From: Zychaea mexicana
Lineage: Eukaryota > Mucoromycota > Mucoromycetes > Mucorales > Lichtheimiaceae
DNA length: 49,018 nt
NCBI RefSeq assembly: GCF_025766255.1
Contig: NW_026516872.1
Location: 1-49,018, forward strand
Reading direction: 5' to 3'
In this document: positions 24,208-35,663 of the stretch, piece by piece
Layout of the letters: every line of letters starts with the position of its first letter
How positions within the stretch are numbered: the first letter of the stretch is position 1
Made by a program: the position numbers and the translations under genes
The notes under the pieces: model-generated
The model's database searches: none
What the model was told of the DNA's origin: nothing
What the model saw: only the letters and a program-made list of their open reading frames with translations

Positions 24208-24747
24208 AAGTTCTGAAAAAACTAAAGCATATATGTCTGCTATTGCTTAGTCCGGGAAAACGTTTAGCCGTCGGGAAAACCAATTACCCGTCTATTTCCT
24301 TTTTAGGAAGTCACGTGATCTAAAGCACTTAGCAAGCCACCGGGAAAACATTTAGCTGTCGGGAAAACCAATTAACTGTCTATTTCCTTTTTAGGAAGTC
24401 ACATGATCTAAGCCACTTAGCAAGCCACCGGGAAAACATTTAGCCGTCGGGAAAACCAATTACCCGTCTATTTCCTTTTTAGGAAGTCACGTGATCTAAG
24501 CCACTTACTAAGCCCCAAGGGTGACTGTAAGAATTTACCCGTGGCTCAGTGGCTTACTAAGTGGCTTAGATCACGTGACTTCCTAAAAAGGAAATAGACA
24601 GTTAATTGGTTTTCCCGACGGCTAAATGTTTTCCCGGTGGCTTGCTAAGTGCTTTAGATCACGTGACTTCCTAAAAAGGAAATAGACGGGTAATTGGTTT
24701 TCCCGACGGCTAAACGTTTTCCCGGACTAAGCAATAGCAGACATATA
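24200..24747. repeat. Fold-back hairpin array, left arm (3 direct + 2 inverted units)
   Basis: Starts CCAACGCAAAG and originally ended at CTTTGCGTTGG (36241-36251); the Tc1/mariner-type element now separates the last ~30 bp. Three units of about 90 bp (each with CCGTCGGGAAAACC, CTATTTCCTTTTTAGG and AAGTCACGTGAT) are followed by a loop with GTGACTGTAAGAATTTACCC, then two inverted units. It can fold into a long stem. The copy at 44990-45567 is its mirror image. Confidence 0.9.
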
Positions 24748-25138
24748 CAGGATTTTTCCTAATGATTGGCGGGGCTTTTTTTCCCATCATGGCGGGGCTT
24801 TTTTTTCACTTTGTCGTTGGGGGTGTTTGTGATTGGCGGTGTGATTTTCGTGAATGGCAGGAGGAAAAAAATACAATGGCGGCCGAGTTACAGGTTGATG
24901 GCAGAATAATAAATTCATAATGGCGGCCGTAATTTCAGGTTGATGGCAGAATAGTAAATCCATAATGGCGGTTGGGTAATTATGGTAATCGTTTTGCCTT
25001 CTTTTTCTCAGCATGACAGTTAATGATTTTCGACAACTCTATATTTATTAAAAAAAACATATATATATATATGAAAAAAAAAGTAAAAGGAAAAAATATA
25101 GAAGGGCAGTAAAAAAACATATAAAATATGAAAAAAAA

Positions 25139-26696
25139 CTACAGCATCTTCTCTCCTTCTATACACCTAGGCACAAACGTAAGGGAGTGGCGAATCCATC
25201 CTTGGCAATCTTGGGCGGTGACTTCATGGGCGGAGTTGATGATGCGCAGCAGCAAGGTGTCGTCTGTGGTCAGTAAATGGCGTTTGACACCTGCCTTGAG
25301 CTTTGACCAAAATTCCTCAATTGGATTGAGGAATGGGCTGTAGGGCGGGAGAAAGAGGATCTCGAATCCTTGCTTGGCAATGGCATCCCGAACTTCATCA
25401 GTCTTGTGGATAGCGGCATTATCCAATACCAAGGTCCTTCCACCCATACCATTTTCGGTGAGCACCTTCATCATCACTTCCAAAAATTCGATAAAATGCT
25501 CCGCCCGAGTGCCGATTTTGCCCATCACCTTTTCTTCACCGTCACGCGTCTTGCGTTTCTTGGAAGCGACAACCGCTTGAGGTCTCCGGAGACTCAAGTT
25601 GATTACACCTTCACCAGTGATGGCACCCAAGATCGTAATATTGACCCCACGCGACTTAGAAACCAAGGCCTTGGCGGGCTCACCTCGTCTCGATCGACCA
25701 AAGTTACGCTTGATGTGCATGTTGAAGCCAGCCTCATCAATAAAGACGCATTTGTGGTAATTAATGCCACTGGCTTTAAATGCGTGTGCCCAGTTGATCC
25801 GGGAAGCGATCGTTTCATCGGAGTTGCGGTACTCAGAGATCCGTTCCAACTTCTTCATAGTAAGCCCGCATTTGCTAACAAGGTGCTTCTGGAGGCCACT
25901 TTGAGTGATGCTGATGCCGAATGATCAACAAGCGATTGCTGTGCTTCTTTGAGGGTCGCATCTGACTTGGTATCGTAATACGCCTGGAGAAATGCTGTGT
26001 GTTCGGGTGTCAAGGTTGGTGGAGGACCGGGAGATTTACCCATTGTACTTGGGAGATATGGCTCACCGTCGACAAATCGTTTCCAGTATCGCTGTGCGGT
26101 TCGTTCAGGGATCAACAAGTCGCGCCCAGCCTCTGCAGCGTTTAAAGTGACATTTTGGATTCTATCGATCAATTGGATAATTTCTGGATCTCGATACGCT
26201 CGATGAGCTCCTATAGGAATTAAGAGTTTTGGATTAGATATCAGAAGCAACTAGAGGTTTAATGTTATTAAGTAAGGTTTAGTAATAGTAAGTAGCATAC
26301 TTTTTGGGATGACAGGCTCTTTTGGAGGGTTTTTGCGAGGTCTTCCCCTTCCCTTTTTCACTGATTCCGTTTGGTTTTCTGCGCTTCAGTACCAGGCGAA
26401 GTGGACGTTGGAGGATCGATTACCTTGGATGTAGAAATTTCCTGTGAATTACCAACCATTAATTAATAAAATATATAGAATACATATCATGTTCTACAGA
26501 ATTATTGACCAATCTATTTTGTAAGTACCTGCGATGTAGTTTTTATCTTGGTCATCGATACAAGGGAGTGTACACCACCAGTATGGCCACTAAATTCATC
26601 GGATACGATTTGGTACACGTCGTCTACTTCCATCTCCTCTTCATGCATATCAACGTCAGTATTGTATGGTAGCGTTAAATTTTTGATGGATAACAT
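25139..26696 (-). pseudogene. Tc1/mariner-type DD34E transposase (DDE_3), frameshifted
   Basis: Exons 26529-26696, 26301-26441 and 25139-26210, with GT-AG introns between. Order: acidic N-terminus (MHEEEMEVDDVYQIV), an AT-hook-like basic patch (KKGRGRPRKNPPK), a helix-turn-helix (AAEAGRDLLIPERTAQRYWK), a second helical segment (ITQSGLQKHLVSKCGLT), then the catalytic core: Asp in VFIDEAGFN, Asp in LVLDNAAIH, Glu in LNPIEEFW, with 34 residues between the last two (DD34E). Lesions: exon 2 is one base short of the frame needed downstream, and one T is missing near 25920 between the helical segments. The core from 25858 down to 25139 is intact. Two single-base indels make it nearly complete. Role: cut-and-paste at TA sites. 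Confidence 0.85.
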
Positions 26697-26997
26697 GGTG
26701 ATAGTTGATGTAAAAAATCGAGTGATAATAATACTGTATGGACAAGTACTATATATACTTTTCAATTCTGTGAATTTGTTATTGAACAGAACTTGTAAGG
26801 TAACACCAAATGGGACAAAAAACAGTAGTTTTTTTAAATCCATTAGATCAACTCGCAATAATGTCACCCATGTTAAACCCACTAAGCAAGATACAGTTTG
26901 TAGCTAATTATAAAAAGTATCCCACCATTGTTACATAAAGCAAGTATTTGTTTAGAGATAACCAGCAGAGAAAAAAATATTTATTAATAAAAAAAAA

Positions 26998-27498
26998 CTA
27001 CGGATGTTGTAAAGCTGCCTCCAGAATACCATTATTAACCTTCGTCAAGAAGTGGTTACTCTTGGGAGCACGGGGCCGTTTGGGTGGTGGTGGCATGTGG
27101 GGGCGGTAGATGCGGATGAGTCTTGATGCCGTTCCCTTCGGCATCTTTACCTTGGCGCCGGCTTGCTCGATTGTAAGCCCATCCCAAAAATAGGCGCGCA
27201 GCACCACTACGACCTCGTCTTGGTTGTACTCGCGGCGGGGTGCTCGTTGCCGTCTCCGTGGTAGTGATGGCGATGATGGGGCAGAGGAGGCAGAGGAGGC
27301 GGAGGAGGATGGAGACCGCGATGCTGATGATGATGATGATGATGGTGATGTTGTAGTGTCTTCTTCAAAGTCACCAAAAGGAAGAGCCTTGCTCAATTCC
27401 TGAGTATTGTATACATCGAGACTGCCTTGCATGTCCACGTCTAATTCAAACTGCATGAGGTCGAGGGAGGAGTCGTTTGTAGAAATGATATCGGACAT
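26998..27498 (-). CDS. Helix-turn-helix protein with Ser-rich linker
   Basis: 166 aa from MSDIISTNDSS (an ATG 12 nt upstream also fits). The N-terminal 40 residues are acidic, followed by a Ser/Ala-rich linker, a basic patch (PRRRQRAPRREY), then a homeodomain-like helix-turn-helix: DEVVVVLRAYFWDGLTIEQA and AKVKMPKGTASRLIRIYRP. The C-terminus is Pro/Lys-rich. Single exon, no lesion. The HTH resembles the N-terminal DNA-binding domain of Tc1-type transposases and that of the gene at 29710-35038. It lies 300 bp upstream of the transposase start on the same strand. I infer a DNA-binding partner or regulator of the element; function is not known. Confidence 0.7.
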   Translation of the reverse strand: MSDIISTNDSSLDLMQFELDVDMQGSLDVYNTQELSKALPFGDFEEDTTTSPSSSSSSASRSPSSSASSASSAPSSPSLPRRRQRAPRREYNQDEVVVVLRAYFWDGLTIEQAGAKVKMPKGTASRLIRIYRPHMPPPPKRPRAPKSNHFLTKVNNGILEAALQHP

Positions 27499-27689
27499 GA
27501 TTAATAGCAAATTTAGAATGAGTTATTACAAGCAATGGATTTGAATCATCGGTTTATATACTTTTTTGTTCCGTACCTACAGATACATATAATTAAGCAA
27601 TCCACAATGGTATCTACAACAGATGACAACATTCCATTATAACGCATAGACTTGAAGTTTCAACATAGAGTATATATGAATGCTACACC

Positions 27690-28510
27690 AGATGGGACAA
27701 AAAATCACAGCAAAGCATAATTACGTGTATGTGTGAAGATCTAGTAAGAAGTATAATGCAGTGTTGCACGAACTGGGACGGCATAAAGTAATAGCGGAGG
27801 GTGATTCCATTCCATCTTATGTGGTTCCATTCCATTGTTTGATTAAGAAAATAAAATATAACAGCAAAGCATAGTAGCGTGTATGCGTGAGGATCTACCA
27901 AGAAGTATAATGAAGCGTTGCACGAAGTGGGACAAAAAACCGACAGCAAAGTATAATTACGTGTATGTGTGAGGATCTAGTAAGAAGTATAATGGAGTGT
28001 TGCACGAACTGGGACGGCATAAAGTAATAGCGGAGGGTGATTCCATTCCATCTTATGTGGTTCCATTCCATTGTTTGAATAAGAAAATAAAATATAACAG
28101 CAAAGCATAGTAGCGTGTATGCGTGAGGATCTACCAAGAAGTATAATGAAGCATTGCACGAAGTGGGACAAAAAACCGACAGCAAAGTATAATTACGTGT
28201 ATGTGTGAGGATCTAGTAAGAAGTATAATGGAGTGTTGCACGAACTGGGACGGCATAAAGTAATAGCGGAGGGTGATTCCATTCCATCTTATGTGGTTCC
28301 ATTCCATTGTTTGAATAAGAAAATAAAATATAACAGCAAAGCATAGTAGCGTGTATGCGTGAGGATCTACCAAGAAGTATAATGAAGCGTTGCACGAAGT
28401 GGGACAAAAAACCGACAGCAAAGTATAATTACGTGTATGTGTGAGGATCTAGTAAGAAGTATAATGGAGTGTTGCACGAACTGGGACGGCATAAAGTAAT
28501 AGCGGAGGGT
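27690..28510. repeat. 236-bp tandem satellite, about 3.5 units
   Basis: Near-identical units repeat every 236 bp (GGGACAAAAAA at about 27693, 27929, 28165 and 28401). Each contains two similar half-units around GATCTAGTAAGAAGTATAAT and GATCTACCAAGAAGTATAAT, so the ancestral unit was probably half as long. Open frames on the minus strand repeat with the same period and are artefacts. Confidence 0.9.
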
Positions 28511-28830
28511 GATTGCATTCCATTTCGTGCAACGCTTTATACTTCTTACTAGATCCTCGCTGTGGTTTTTTTTTGTCCCATTTCGTGCAACGCTTCATTA
28601 TACTTCTTGCTAGATCTTCATATGGATACAAGCTATTAAACTTTGCTGTGATTTTTTTTGTCCCATTTCGTGCAACACTTCGTTATATTTTATTTTCATA
28701 TACAGATAATGGAATGAAATCACCTTCCGTACTTTATGCCGCCCCATTTCGTGCAACATTTCATTATGCTTCTTGCTAGATCTTCATGTGGATACTCTAC
28801 CCTATTCTTCTACAGTACTGTAGGTTTGCA
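28511..28830. repeat. Inverted, diverged continuation of the 236-bp satellite
   Basis: The orientation switches at about 28515: CATTTCGTGCAACGCTT and ACTTCTTGCTAGATC are the reverse complement of motifs in the preceding array. Three or four shorter, more diverged units follow, making the satellite an imperfect fold-back. Confidence 0.75.
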
Positions 28831-28939
28831 AGGATCATATCTTACTTATAGTTTATTTATTTCCTACCTGAAAATTTCTGATTATAAACTTTCTTTTTAC
28901 TCTATCTGTCTGAATTCTCACTACGTAGTCCTTTCTAGC

Positions 28940-29410
28940 ATGGCAAGCATTGTCCTTTCTCATAAAGAAATACGTGAAGCTGTCAATGTCAGTGAGGGAG
29001 AAGACCCTTACATTGGTATGTTTATATAATCGAAGATTATATCCTTTGGCCGCTATTCTAATGCTTTAATAGAGGAATTTATAAGAACCTTAGATGCAAT
29101 GCGGCTGGAAGAAGATTACGAACCAGTCGACGAGCTCCCCTGTGTTAAGGCAGTTCAAGATCTAGTGCAACTGGTGGAACAGCTCCAAGAAGAAATCACA
29201 ACACTGACAACTGTCAAAAAACGAACATATACTAAATGGAACAAGGATGATGAAGAAATCAAGAAAGCAATTAAAGATTGTGCCCTTGAAAGACGCGACT
29301 ACGGTAGAACCAAAGTTCCAGCAGCTACAATGCATCGCTGGGTTATGCAATTTATCGATACTGAGGAAGGTCAAGCAGTTTTGCGAGAGCATCATTTGAA
29401 AACCAAATAA
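28940..29410 (+). CDS. Small coiled-coil plus HTH-like protein of the large Tc1-type element
   Basis: Exons 28940-29015 and 29073-29410 join across a 57-nt GT-AG intron to give 137 aa starting MASIVLSHKEIREAV. The middle is a short coiled coil (VQDLVQLVEQLQEEITTL). The C-terminal half (KKRTYTKWNKDDEEIKKAIK onward, with YGRTKVPAATMHRWVMQFI) looks like a helix-turn-helix of the kind that reads DNA with the second helix. No lesion. I do not recognise the family. It is one of three small proteins in this element and may be a DNA-binding cofactor. Confidence 0.6.
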
Positions 29411-29709
29411 ATGCATTTCTTTTGTCAAAAAATAATTTTTTTTCTTCATACAGTAGTCTGTCTCTTTATTTTTGTGAATCATCACAAATACTGGATAAGA
29501 TAACCTTACAAACATCTATTACTGGATCTTTTTGGTGGTGTCACAAACCAGCAATATAGTTTAACGGCATATGCGTAAGAAAACTAAGCCGTTTGTAACT
29601 ATTTTGTATCCCGAAAGCATGTGGTTACATAAGAGAAAACCATAAACTATTTAAACCAAAGACAAGTCTATTTTCCGAATGTATAAATCACTCTATCTTT
29701 TTCGTAACA

Positions 29710-32700
29710 ATGAACAACAACAACAACAACATCTCCTTTACGGAATTTGAATTGTGGGATGAATCCATGTTGGAACCATTCGATCCGAGTAAGTTCAACT
29801 AAACATTACTATCAAAAAACAGCGCGTTACTCATCTATTTCAAAACCCTTATGTCCACCCCATTTTAACAGAGGGGAGTCCCCCCCCAAAACCGAAAATT
29901 TTAAACTCCAATTTCAGAGTCACGGCGTGTGGTGCGTCAGTGCTGTGAGCAGCGCCATTTATTCACAGACCGCAAAAAAAAGAAGTACTGGTCATTAACA
30001 ATCAATACACAATCACTAAGAAAAGACATACACGGTCATTGAAGATAAGTGCTTGCAGCCAAGTTAGAAATGCCATTGAATAGAATGGAGAACAATTTGA
30101 CAGCAGACACTTGAAAAAAAAACAAAGACGAAGGGAAAAGACAACAACAAAGTACTGGCGGGACAAAGCACGGATCCTTTTACAAACACACTGACGATTC
30201 TACTGCAAAGATCTCAACACAAGATGCAGTAATGGAATGGCCATTTGAAGCAGGGGACGATCCAAGGGTTAAAGAGAAGAAAAGGGGGACAAAAAGTTCA
30301 AAGCTATACACTATGAAGGAGCTTTGCTTAACCGCCGGTCTCTTGAGATCTCGCTCTTAGGCATCGTGCATTTTGACGTAGGACATTGGCATTTCGACAC
30401 ACGGTTACAATTCACGATGGAATGAACGATCATTGAACGATGAAGGCCAGCTAATATTGTACCTGTGGTTGTTAACGGGTATGCTTTTTTTTTGCTATAG
30501 TGCATTCGTGCTATATTCTCAACGATGTGCTAATATATATATATAGGCAGGATCAGTCAAAGGTATTATGTTGTTGGCTCTTTCAGCCATGCGTTGTAAA
30601 GGAGTTCGTGTTCAAGAAAAGAGGGACGTTTTAGGTAAAGCATAGAAAACATGATATGTAAGCAAGCGTCGAATATGATTGGCAATATACTAATTCCCTC
30701 TATTCCCTCTTAAAACCAAAGATACACGTACCTGTCAATACATCATAGGGACCAAAACATGTGAGTACTATATTTATGCTTATGGTATGATGCTAGAAGT
30801 GTAGGTAAGTCCCTACCCAAAGTTATGGTTGTAAAGTGCCGTTAATAAATAGTATATATGAATGAAGCTTTTATAATAAAATGTCTCTTCAATACTACAT
30901 GGATCCTTCATCTCTAAAACACAGAATAATACATATATGGAGGGGAATCGTGCATCTCTTATTATTGCACCATCTGATAATAAATGTCAATATGAGACAA
31001 AACCTTTGTGCGTTCTGTTAAAGTATGATCATGAATAATTGAGAATCGCGGACCTAGCATAGTCTGCAGTAGAAAGATCAAAAAAATAAACAAGCGCCCT
31101 CTTCAATACACATACTTTTCTACTACTGCTATTATAAACACGCAATGTCCAACAACAACAGCAACACGCCTATTATTCTCGACCTCGAAAACGAGAGTGT
31201 TCCAGAGTGGCTACCGATTGCAACCTACAGAGCAACGATCGAGCGCGCACCTCAAGTGTCTGGTCATTGCTGGGTGAAAAAAGATCACCGAAATGGCAAA
31301 GGAATTCCGATCTGTGAAAGCAATGGCAATGAGATCCAACAAGCGAATGACGCGACGATTTCGGGAGAAGTTGTTGAGGAAAACGAAGTAGAAGAAAGTA
31401 GAGGTATAATAAATCAACAATGAATACAAATAAGGAAAAATTAATTATGTACCTGCATTAATCTATCTCACAATATAACATCACTTATAGACATCCACCC
31501 TGCCAAAAGAGCTCGTAAGAGAAAAGTGAAATGGTCCGAGCGTTATGTTTGCCATCGTTCTGGAGGCGTCCGTGTGCGCAACGATCGTGTCAAAGGTGGT
31601 GCATCAAAGTCGATCCGTATCCGCCAAAGATCAAAGAAGATTGGCTGTCCAGCTCGCTTCAGAGCAGTATGCTATGAAGAGGAGCCAGAAAAGGTGTATT
31701 TGTTCTTTGCTGGAGGTCATCCAGATCATACTCCTGGTAGCGGCGAAGATGTCAAGTACTTGCCCAATTCACAAGAAATCAAGAGCAAGATCCTTCAAGA
31801 ATTGCATAAGGGATACAACGTACGTGACGTGCGCTTGTATATGCAGCGTGAATACTGCACTATTGGTGACAACAGACGTGAAGCATACGTGAACACAGTA
31901 GATGTATACAACATTTACTACAAGTATCGTCAAGAGAAATCGCAGAGAAATGATGATGACTTCTCGTCTTTGTCTTTGTGGTTGCAACACCTTGAATCGA
32001 TCGGATATTTTGTGTGGATCAATGAAAAGATCACCATTGATGAAAACCAGCAACAGCAAGCAGTAAAGTGTCTTACCGAAGATAACTTTACGTTCGGTTT
32101 CTTTGCTCCTTGGCAGAAGGATTTGCTCTTGAATGCCAAGTTTATTTCTCTTGATGCCACTCACGATGTCAGCCAGTACTCTGATGGTATTTTATATACC
32201 ATGGTTATTCGCCATCCAGTTGCAGCTCGAGGTGTTCCAGTTGCCTACCTCTTTACCGATACCACTGCCTCTGCTCCCCTTGGTGCCTGGTTCCATCAGC
32301 TTGCTTCCCTTGGTGTAAACCCACTTCGCATCACTATTGACTGCAGCCTGCCTGAGGATAATGCCATCCGCGCTGTCTGGCCTTCATGTACGATCCAGTT
32401 TTGCACCTGGCATGTCATGCGCTCATGGATGAAAAACGTCCGTTCCAAGATCAAGTCGTCGCCTGGTAGAAGCAAGGCCATCGCCATGCAGATTGCCCGT
32501 GAGAAGCTACGCGCGTTGATGTACGAACGTAATGTTGATACATTTCAACAACTGCTCCACGAGTTCTTGTCTACTTTTGGTAGATACCAAAAGCCCTTTA
32601 TTACTTACTTTCAGAAATACTGGGTTACTGGTGAACAAGGCTGTGATCGGTGGGCTGCATGCTACCAACCTGCAGTTTACACGAACATGGAGACAAACAA

Positions 32701-35038
32701 CTATGTTGAGTCATGGCACAACCAGCTGAAGACAATTTATCTGAAGCGCAAACGTGTCCATCGTCTTGACTTGTTGATGAGTATCCTGACGTTCGATGTC
32801 GAGTTTGACGTCCAGCAAGAAGTCAAACGTCTAACGTACCGAGTTGGGCGTATGAGCAAGGATGAACGGCATCTTCGTGTGCAGGAAATAGAGGCTGAGA
32901 CCGTTGATGAACAGCTGTTGTCTGCAATGGTGAATGTCAGTATGGAGGACGAGTTCGTTGTCAGCTCCTTTCAGTTGGATGGCATCACCTATATGGTAAG
33001 CAGTATATCTCTTCAATCTTCATCCAGTTTATATCCTCGATGATTACCATAACTCTACAGTACCTGTGGTAAGTATTGACTTCTTTTTATTTCCTGCACT
33101 TTTAGGTGAAGGTCGAGGATGGGCAGCTGGTATCTTGCTCGTGCCCTGCTTTTGAACGTTGGCATCGCCCATGCAAGCATATGTTTCTTGTTGAACGGAA
33201 GGAGAAGGATGTAAAAGTTCGCCCATCATTGGAAGCATGGCATACTGCATTGCAAACTGCTGCCACCAGCACATCAACTGATCCAAGCCTTCAGCAACAG
33301 CAAAATGAACAGCAGGATGTCCAATCCGAAATGGAGCAAGAACTATCACCAACAGATAGTTTTGCTAAAGCAATCCAACAGCATACAGCAACAATTACTG
33401 CCTTGAAACGCAAGTTTGAAAGCAGAATGGTTCAAGCACGCAACCACGAACAATTGAGCTTGCTGACCGATCGTCTGCAAAAGCTCACCGAAGAAGCACA
33501 AGGCATTAGCAATGAGTTGTCTGACATTGCCGTTGTTCCCCAAAACTCCCGTTTCCGCCATCAAAATGCATAACCGAACTTGTTTCTTTTTTTTGTCCTT
33601 TATTGTATCCCTTTCTCTATAGACTTTATACTTATATATTAGCCCTTGTTTTACTTTCTTCCACTCTTGTTTCTTCTTTACAGACATATATAGTATGTAA
33701 TACTCACATCTTTTGGTCCCTATGATGTATTGACAGGTACGTGTATCTTTGGTTTTAAGAGGGAATAGAGGGAATTAGTATATTGCCAATCATATTCGAC
33801 GCTTGCTTACATATCATGTTTTCTATGCTTTACCTAAAACGTCCCTCTTTTCTTGAACACGAACTCCTTTACAACGCATGGCTGAAAGAGCCAACAACAT
33901 AATACCTTTGACTGATCCTGCCTATATATATATATTAGCACATCGTTGAGAATATAGCACGAATGCACTATAGCAAAAAAAAAGCATACCCGTTAAGAAC
34001 CACAGGTACAATATTAGCTGGCCTTCATCGTTCAATGATCGTTCATTCCATCGTGAATTGTAACCGTGTGTCGAAATGCCAATGTCCTACGTCAAAATGC
34101 ACGATGCCTAAGAGCGAGATCTCAAGAGACCGGCGGTTAAGCAAAGCTCCTTCATAGTGTATAGCTTTGAACTTTTTGTCCCCCTTTTCTTCTCTTTAAC
34201 CCTTGGATCGTCCCCTGCTTCAAATGGCCATTCCATTACTGCATCTTGTGTTGAGATCTTTGCAGTAGAATCGTCAGTGTGTTTGTAAAAGGATCCGTGC
34301 TTTGTCCCGCCAGTACTTTGTTGTTGTCTTTTCCCTTCGTCTTTGTTTTTTTTTCAAGTGTCTGCTGTCAAATTGTTCTCCATTCTATTCAATGGCATTT
34401 CTAACTTGGCTGCAAGCACTTATCTTCAATGACCGTGTATGTCTTTTCTTAGTGATTGTGTATTGATTGTTAATGACCAGTACTTCTTTTTTTTGCGGTC
34501 TGTGAATAAATGGCGCTGCTCACAGCACTGACGCACCACACGCCGTGACTCTGAAATTGGAGTTTAAAATTTTCGGTTTTGGGGGGGGGACTCCCCTCTG
34601 TTAAAATGGGGTGGACATAAGGGTTTTGCATCTATTTCCATTATATATAGCTACACCTACGGATATTCTTCCGGAAGAAGACCTGGGCAACCTGGTTTAC
34701 CTTGTAGTTGACAAAATGGAAACCAGTACGTCCCAAACACATTTTACCATTATTCAAAAGATGCGTGCAACTTGTTAATTTTTAGTTTACTGATGTAACA
34801 AAAACATATCTTCTGTCTAGGTCAACTGGTCCATAATCAAGGTAGCCAGGAAGACCAGGTCAGCAACAACAATTATGGGGTTAACAGAACCTTTCATACT
34901 GACTCCAAACAAGCATACTTGATCCACCTCTACTTTAATATGGGGTGGTCAATACGAAAGGCAGCGGAGGAAGCAAAGATCCCGAAATCAACAGCACAAA
35001 GATACATAAAAAATAAAAAAAATAAAATAAATAAATAA
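29710..35038 (+). CDS. Small HTH protein gene split by a MULE inside its first intron
   Basis: Exons 29710-29788, 34651-34725 and 34821-35038 give 123 aa in frame. It starts MNNNNNNISFTEFELWDESM and ends in a Lys/Asn-rich tail. The C-terminal region (QAYLIHLYFNMGWSIRKAAE then IPKSTAQRYIK) is a helix-turn-helix much like the one in the transposase (IPERTAQRYWK). Intron 1 originally was short; the 4.8 kb MULE now sits inside it, so the coding sequence is intact and splicing out a ~4.9 kb intron would be needed. Introns are GT-AG. I infer a DNA-binding accessory factor derived from, or mimicking, the transposase HTH. Confidence 0.65.
29841..34628. mobile_element. MULE 2, 4788 bp, intact-looking, 9-bp target duplication
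   Basis: Inverted repeats of about 0.94 kb begin CAAAACCCTTATGTCCACCC. CATCTATTT at 29832-29840 and 34629-34637 is the perfect 9-bp duplication. The single gene inside has no visible lesion, so this is the best candidate for an autonomous copy. It is the same family as MULE 1, without the ~285 bp segments in the terminal repeats. Confidence 0.95.
31145..33573 (+). CDS. MULE transposase (FAR1-like zinc finger, MULE DDE, SWIM finger)
   Basis: Exons 31145-31403, 31491-32995 and 33106-33573 give 743 aa. Order: Asn/acidic N-terminus; nuclear-localisation-like AKRARKRKVKW at the start of exon 2; a WRKY/GCM1-type finger (YVCHRSGG, IGCPARF, GGHPDHTPG); the MULE catalytic domain with Asp308 (ISLDATHDVSQY), Asp370 (ITIDCSLPEDNAI) and Glu493 (NNYVESWHNQLK), plus FCTWHVMRSW; a SWIM zinc finger with Cys599, Cys601, Cys611 and His613; a Gln-rich coiled-coil tail. 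Known role: Mutator-type transposition, binding the long terminal repeats. No stop or frameshift. Start chosen because the TATA-poor leader right after the inverted repeat leads directly to this ATG and the same start exists in MULE 1. Confidence 0.93.
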
Positions 35039-35315
35039 ATAAGCTTTCTTGGAAAAAATTACTTTGACTGGTTTGAGTCATAGATAAATGGTGGTGGTAT
35101 GAGTGAGTAGGACTATAGGAATATTCAGGGACAAAATGGTTGTAGATAGCAATAATGATCAATTAAAAATATGATATAACATCTAGTCTTACTATTTTTA
35201 TATATTCCTGTAACCATAGATTTATATTGTGGTATGAGTGTGGGTGTGGGTGTGAGTGACATGTGAGATTGAGCTTGGGTTACATTTTAAAAACATATAA
35301 AGCAGCATACCTGCA
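35039..35315. other. AT-rich spacer
   Basis: Contains short GTGTGGGTGTGAG runs near 35235-35260. No gene seen. Confidence 0.4.
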
Positions 35316-35663
35316 ATGGCAAGAATTGTTTCACTCATTCTCAAGATGTCGCTTAATCTCTGGCGTTACTTCATTACGTCGTATCACATCGTCACAGCTC
35401 TGCAAATAAAAGGTATTACATCTATTCTTATTAATCTTATTTATTCTTCTTTTGTTTATACTTCTATTATAGAGCGCCATCAAACAGATCTCGAATATCG
35501 CGTATACTTCGACAAAGAACTATATTTCCTACTAGATGAAATAGATGGAGAGGAGCTGCTGGATGTAATCTGGCGACGACCAGTCAAGCTGCCAGTGAAG
35601 ACCAAAGAACCGTTCACCGAGTTTTGGCCGAATGGAATGAAGTCCGCTGGACATTGCTTCTAA
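35316..35663 (+). CDS. Uncertain small gene near the right end of the Tc1-type element
   Basis: Exons 35316-35412 and 35473-35663 would give about 95 aa across a 60-nt GT-AG intron in the same phase as the gene at 28940. Exon 2 reads ERHQTDLEYRVYFDKELYFL and ends after a Lys/Pro-rich stretch. A better tail in another frame (LAEWNEVRWTLLLMQDRLLW) suggests a one-base indel near 35600-35630, with the true end near 35720. No domain recognised. It could be a decayed gene. Confidence 0.35.
   Translation: MARIVSLILKMSLNLWRYFITSYHIVTALQIKGITSILINLIYSSFVYTSIIERHQTDLEYRVYFDKELYFLLDEIDGEELLDVIWRRPVKLPVKTKEPFTEFWPNGMKSAGHCF

Larger units (their letters stand above)
20740..24747. repeat. Inverted duplication, left arm, outer part
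   Basis: Matches 45028-49018 in reverse orientation with near identity over Merlin 2, an AT-rich spacer, a tRNA-like sequence and a fold-back hairpin. The arm is broken at TA 24746-24747 by a Tc1/mariner-type element and resumes at 36222. The outer limit is unknown because the partner arm runs to the window end. Confidence 0.9.

Noticed and set aside
27683..28421. Three near-identical ~90-codon minus-strand frames as a gene family
   Set aside because: They recur with the 236-bp satellite period and show no domain.
30311..30505. 64-codon frames in the MULE terminal repeats (also 33963-34157)
   Set aside because: Present only as a consequence of the long inverted repeats; no coding signature.
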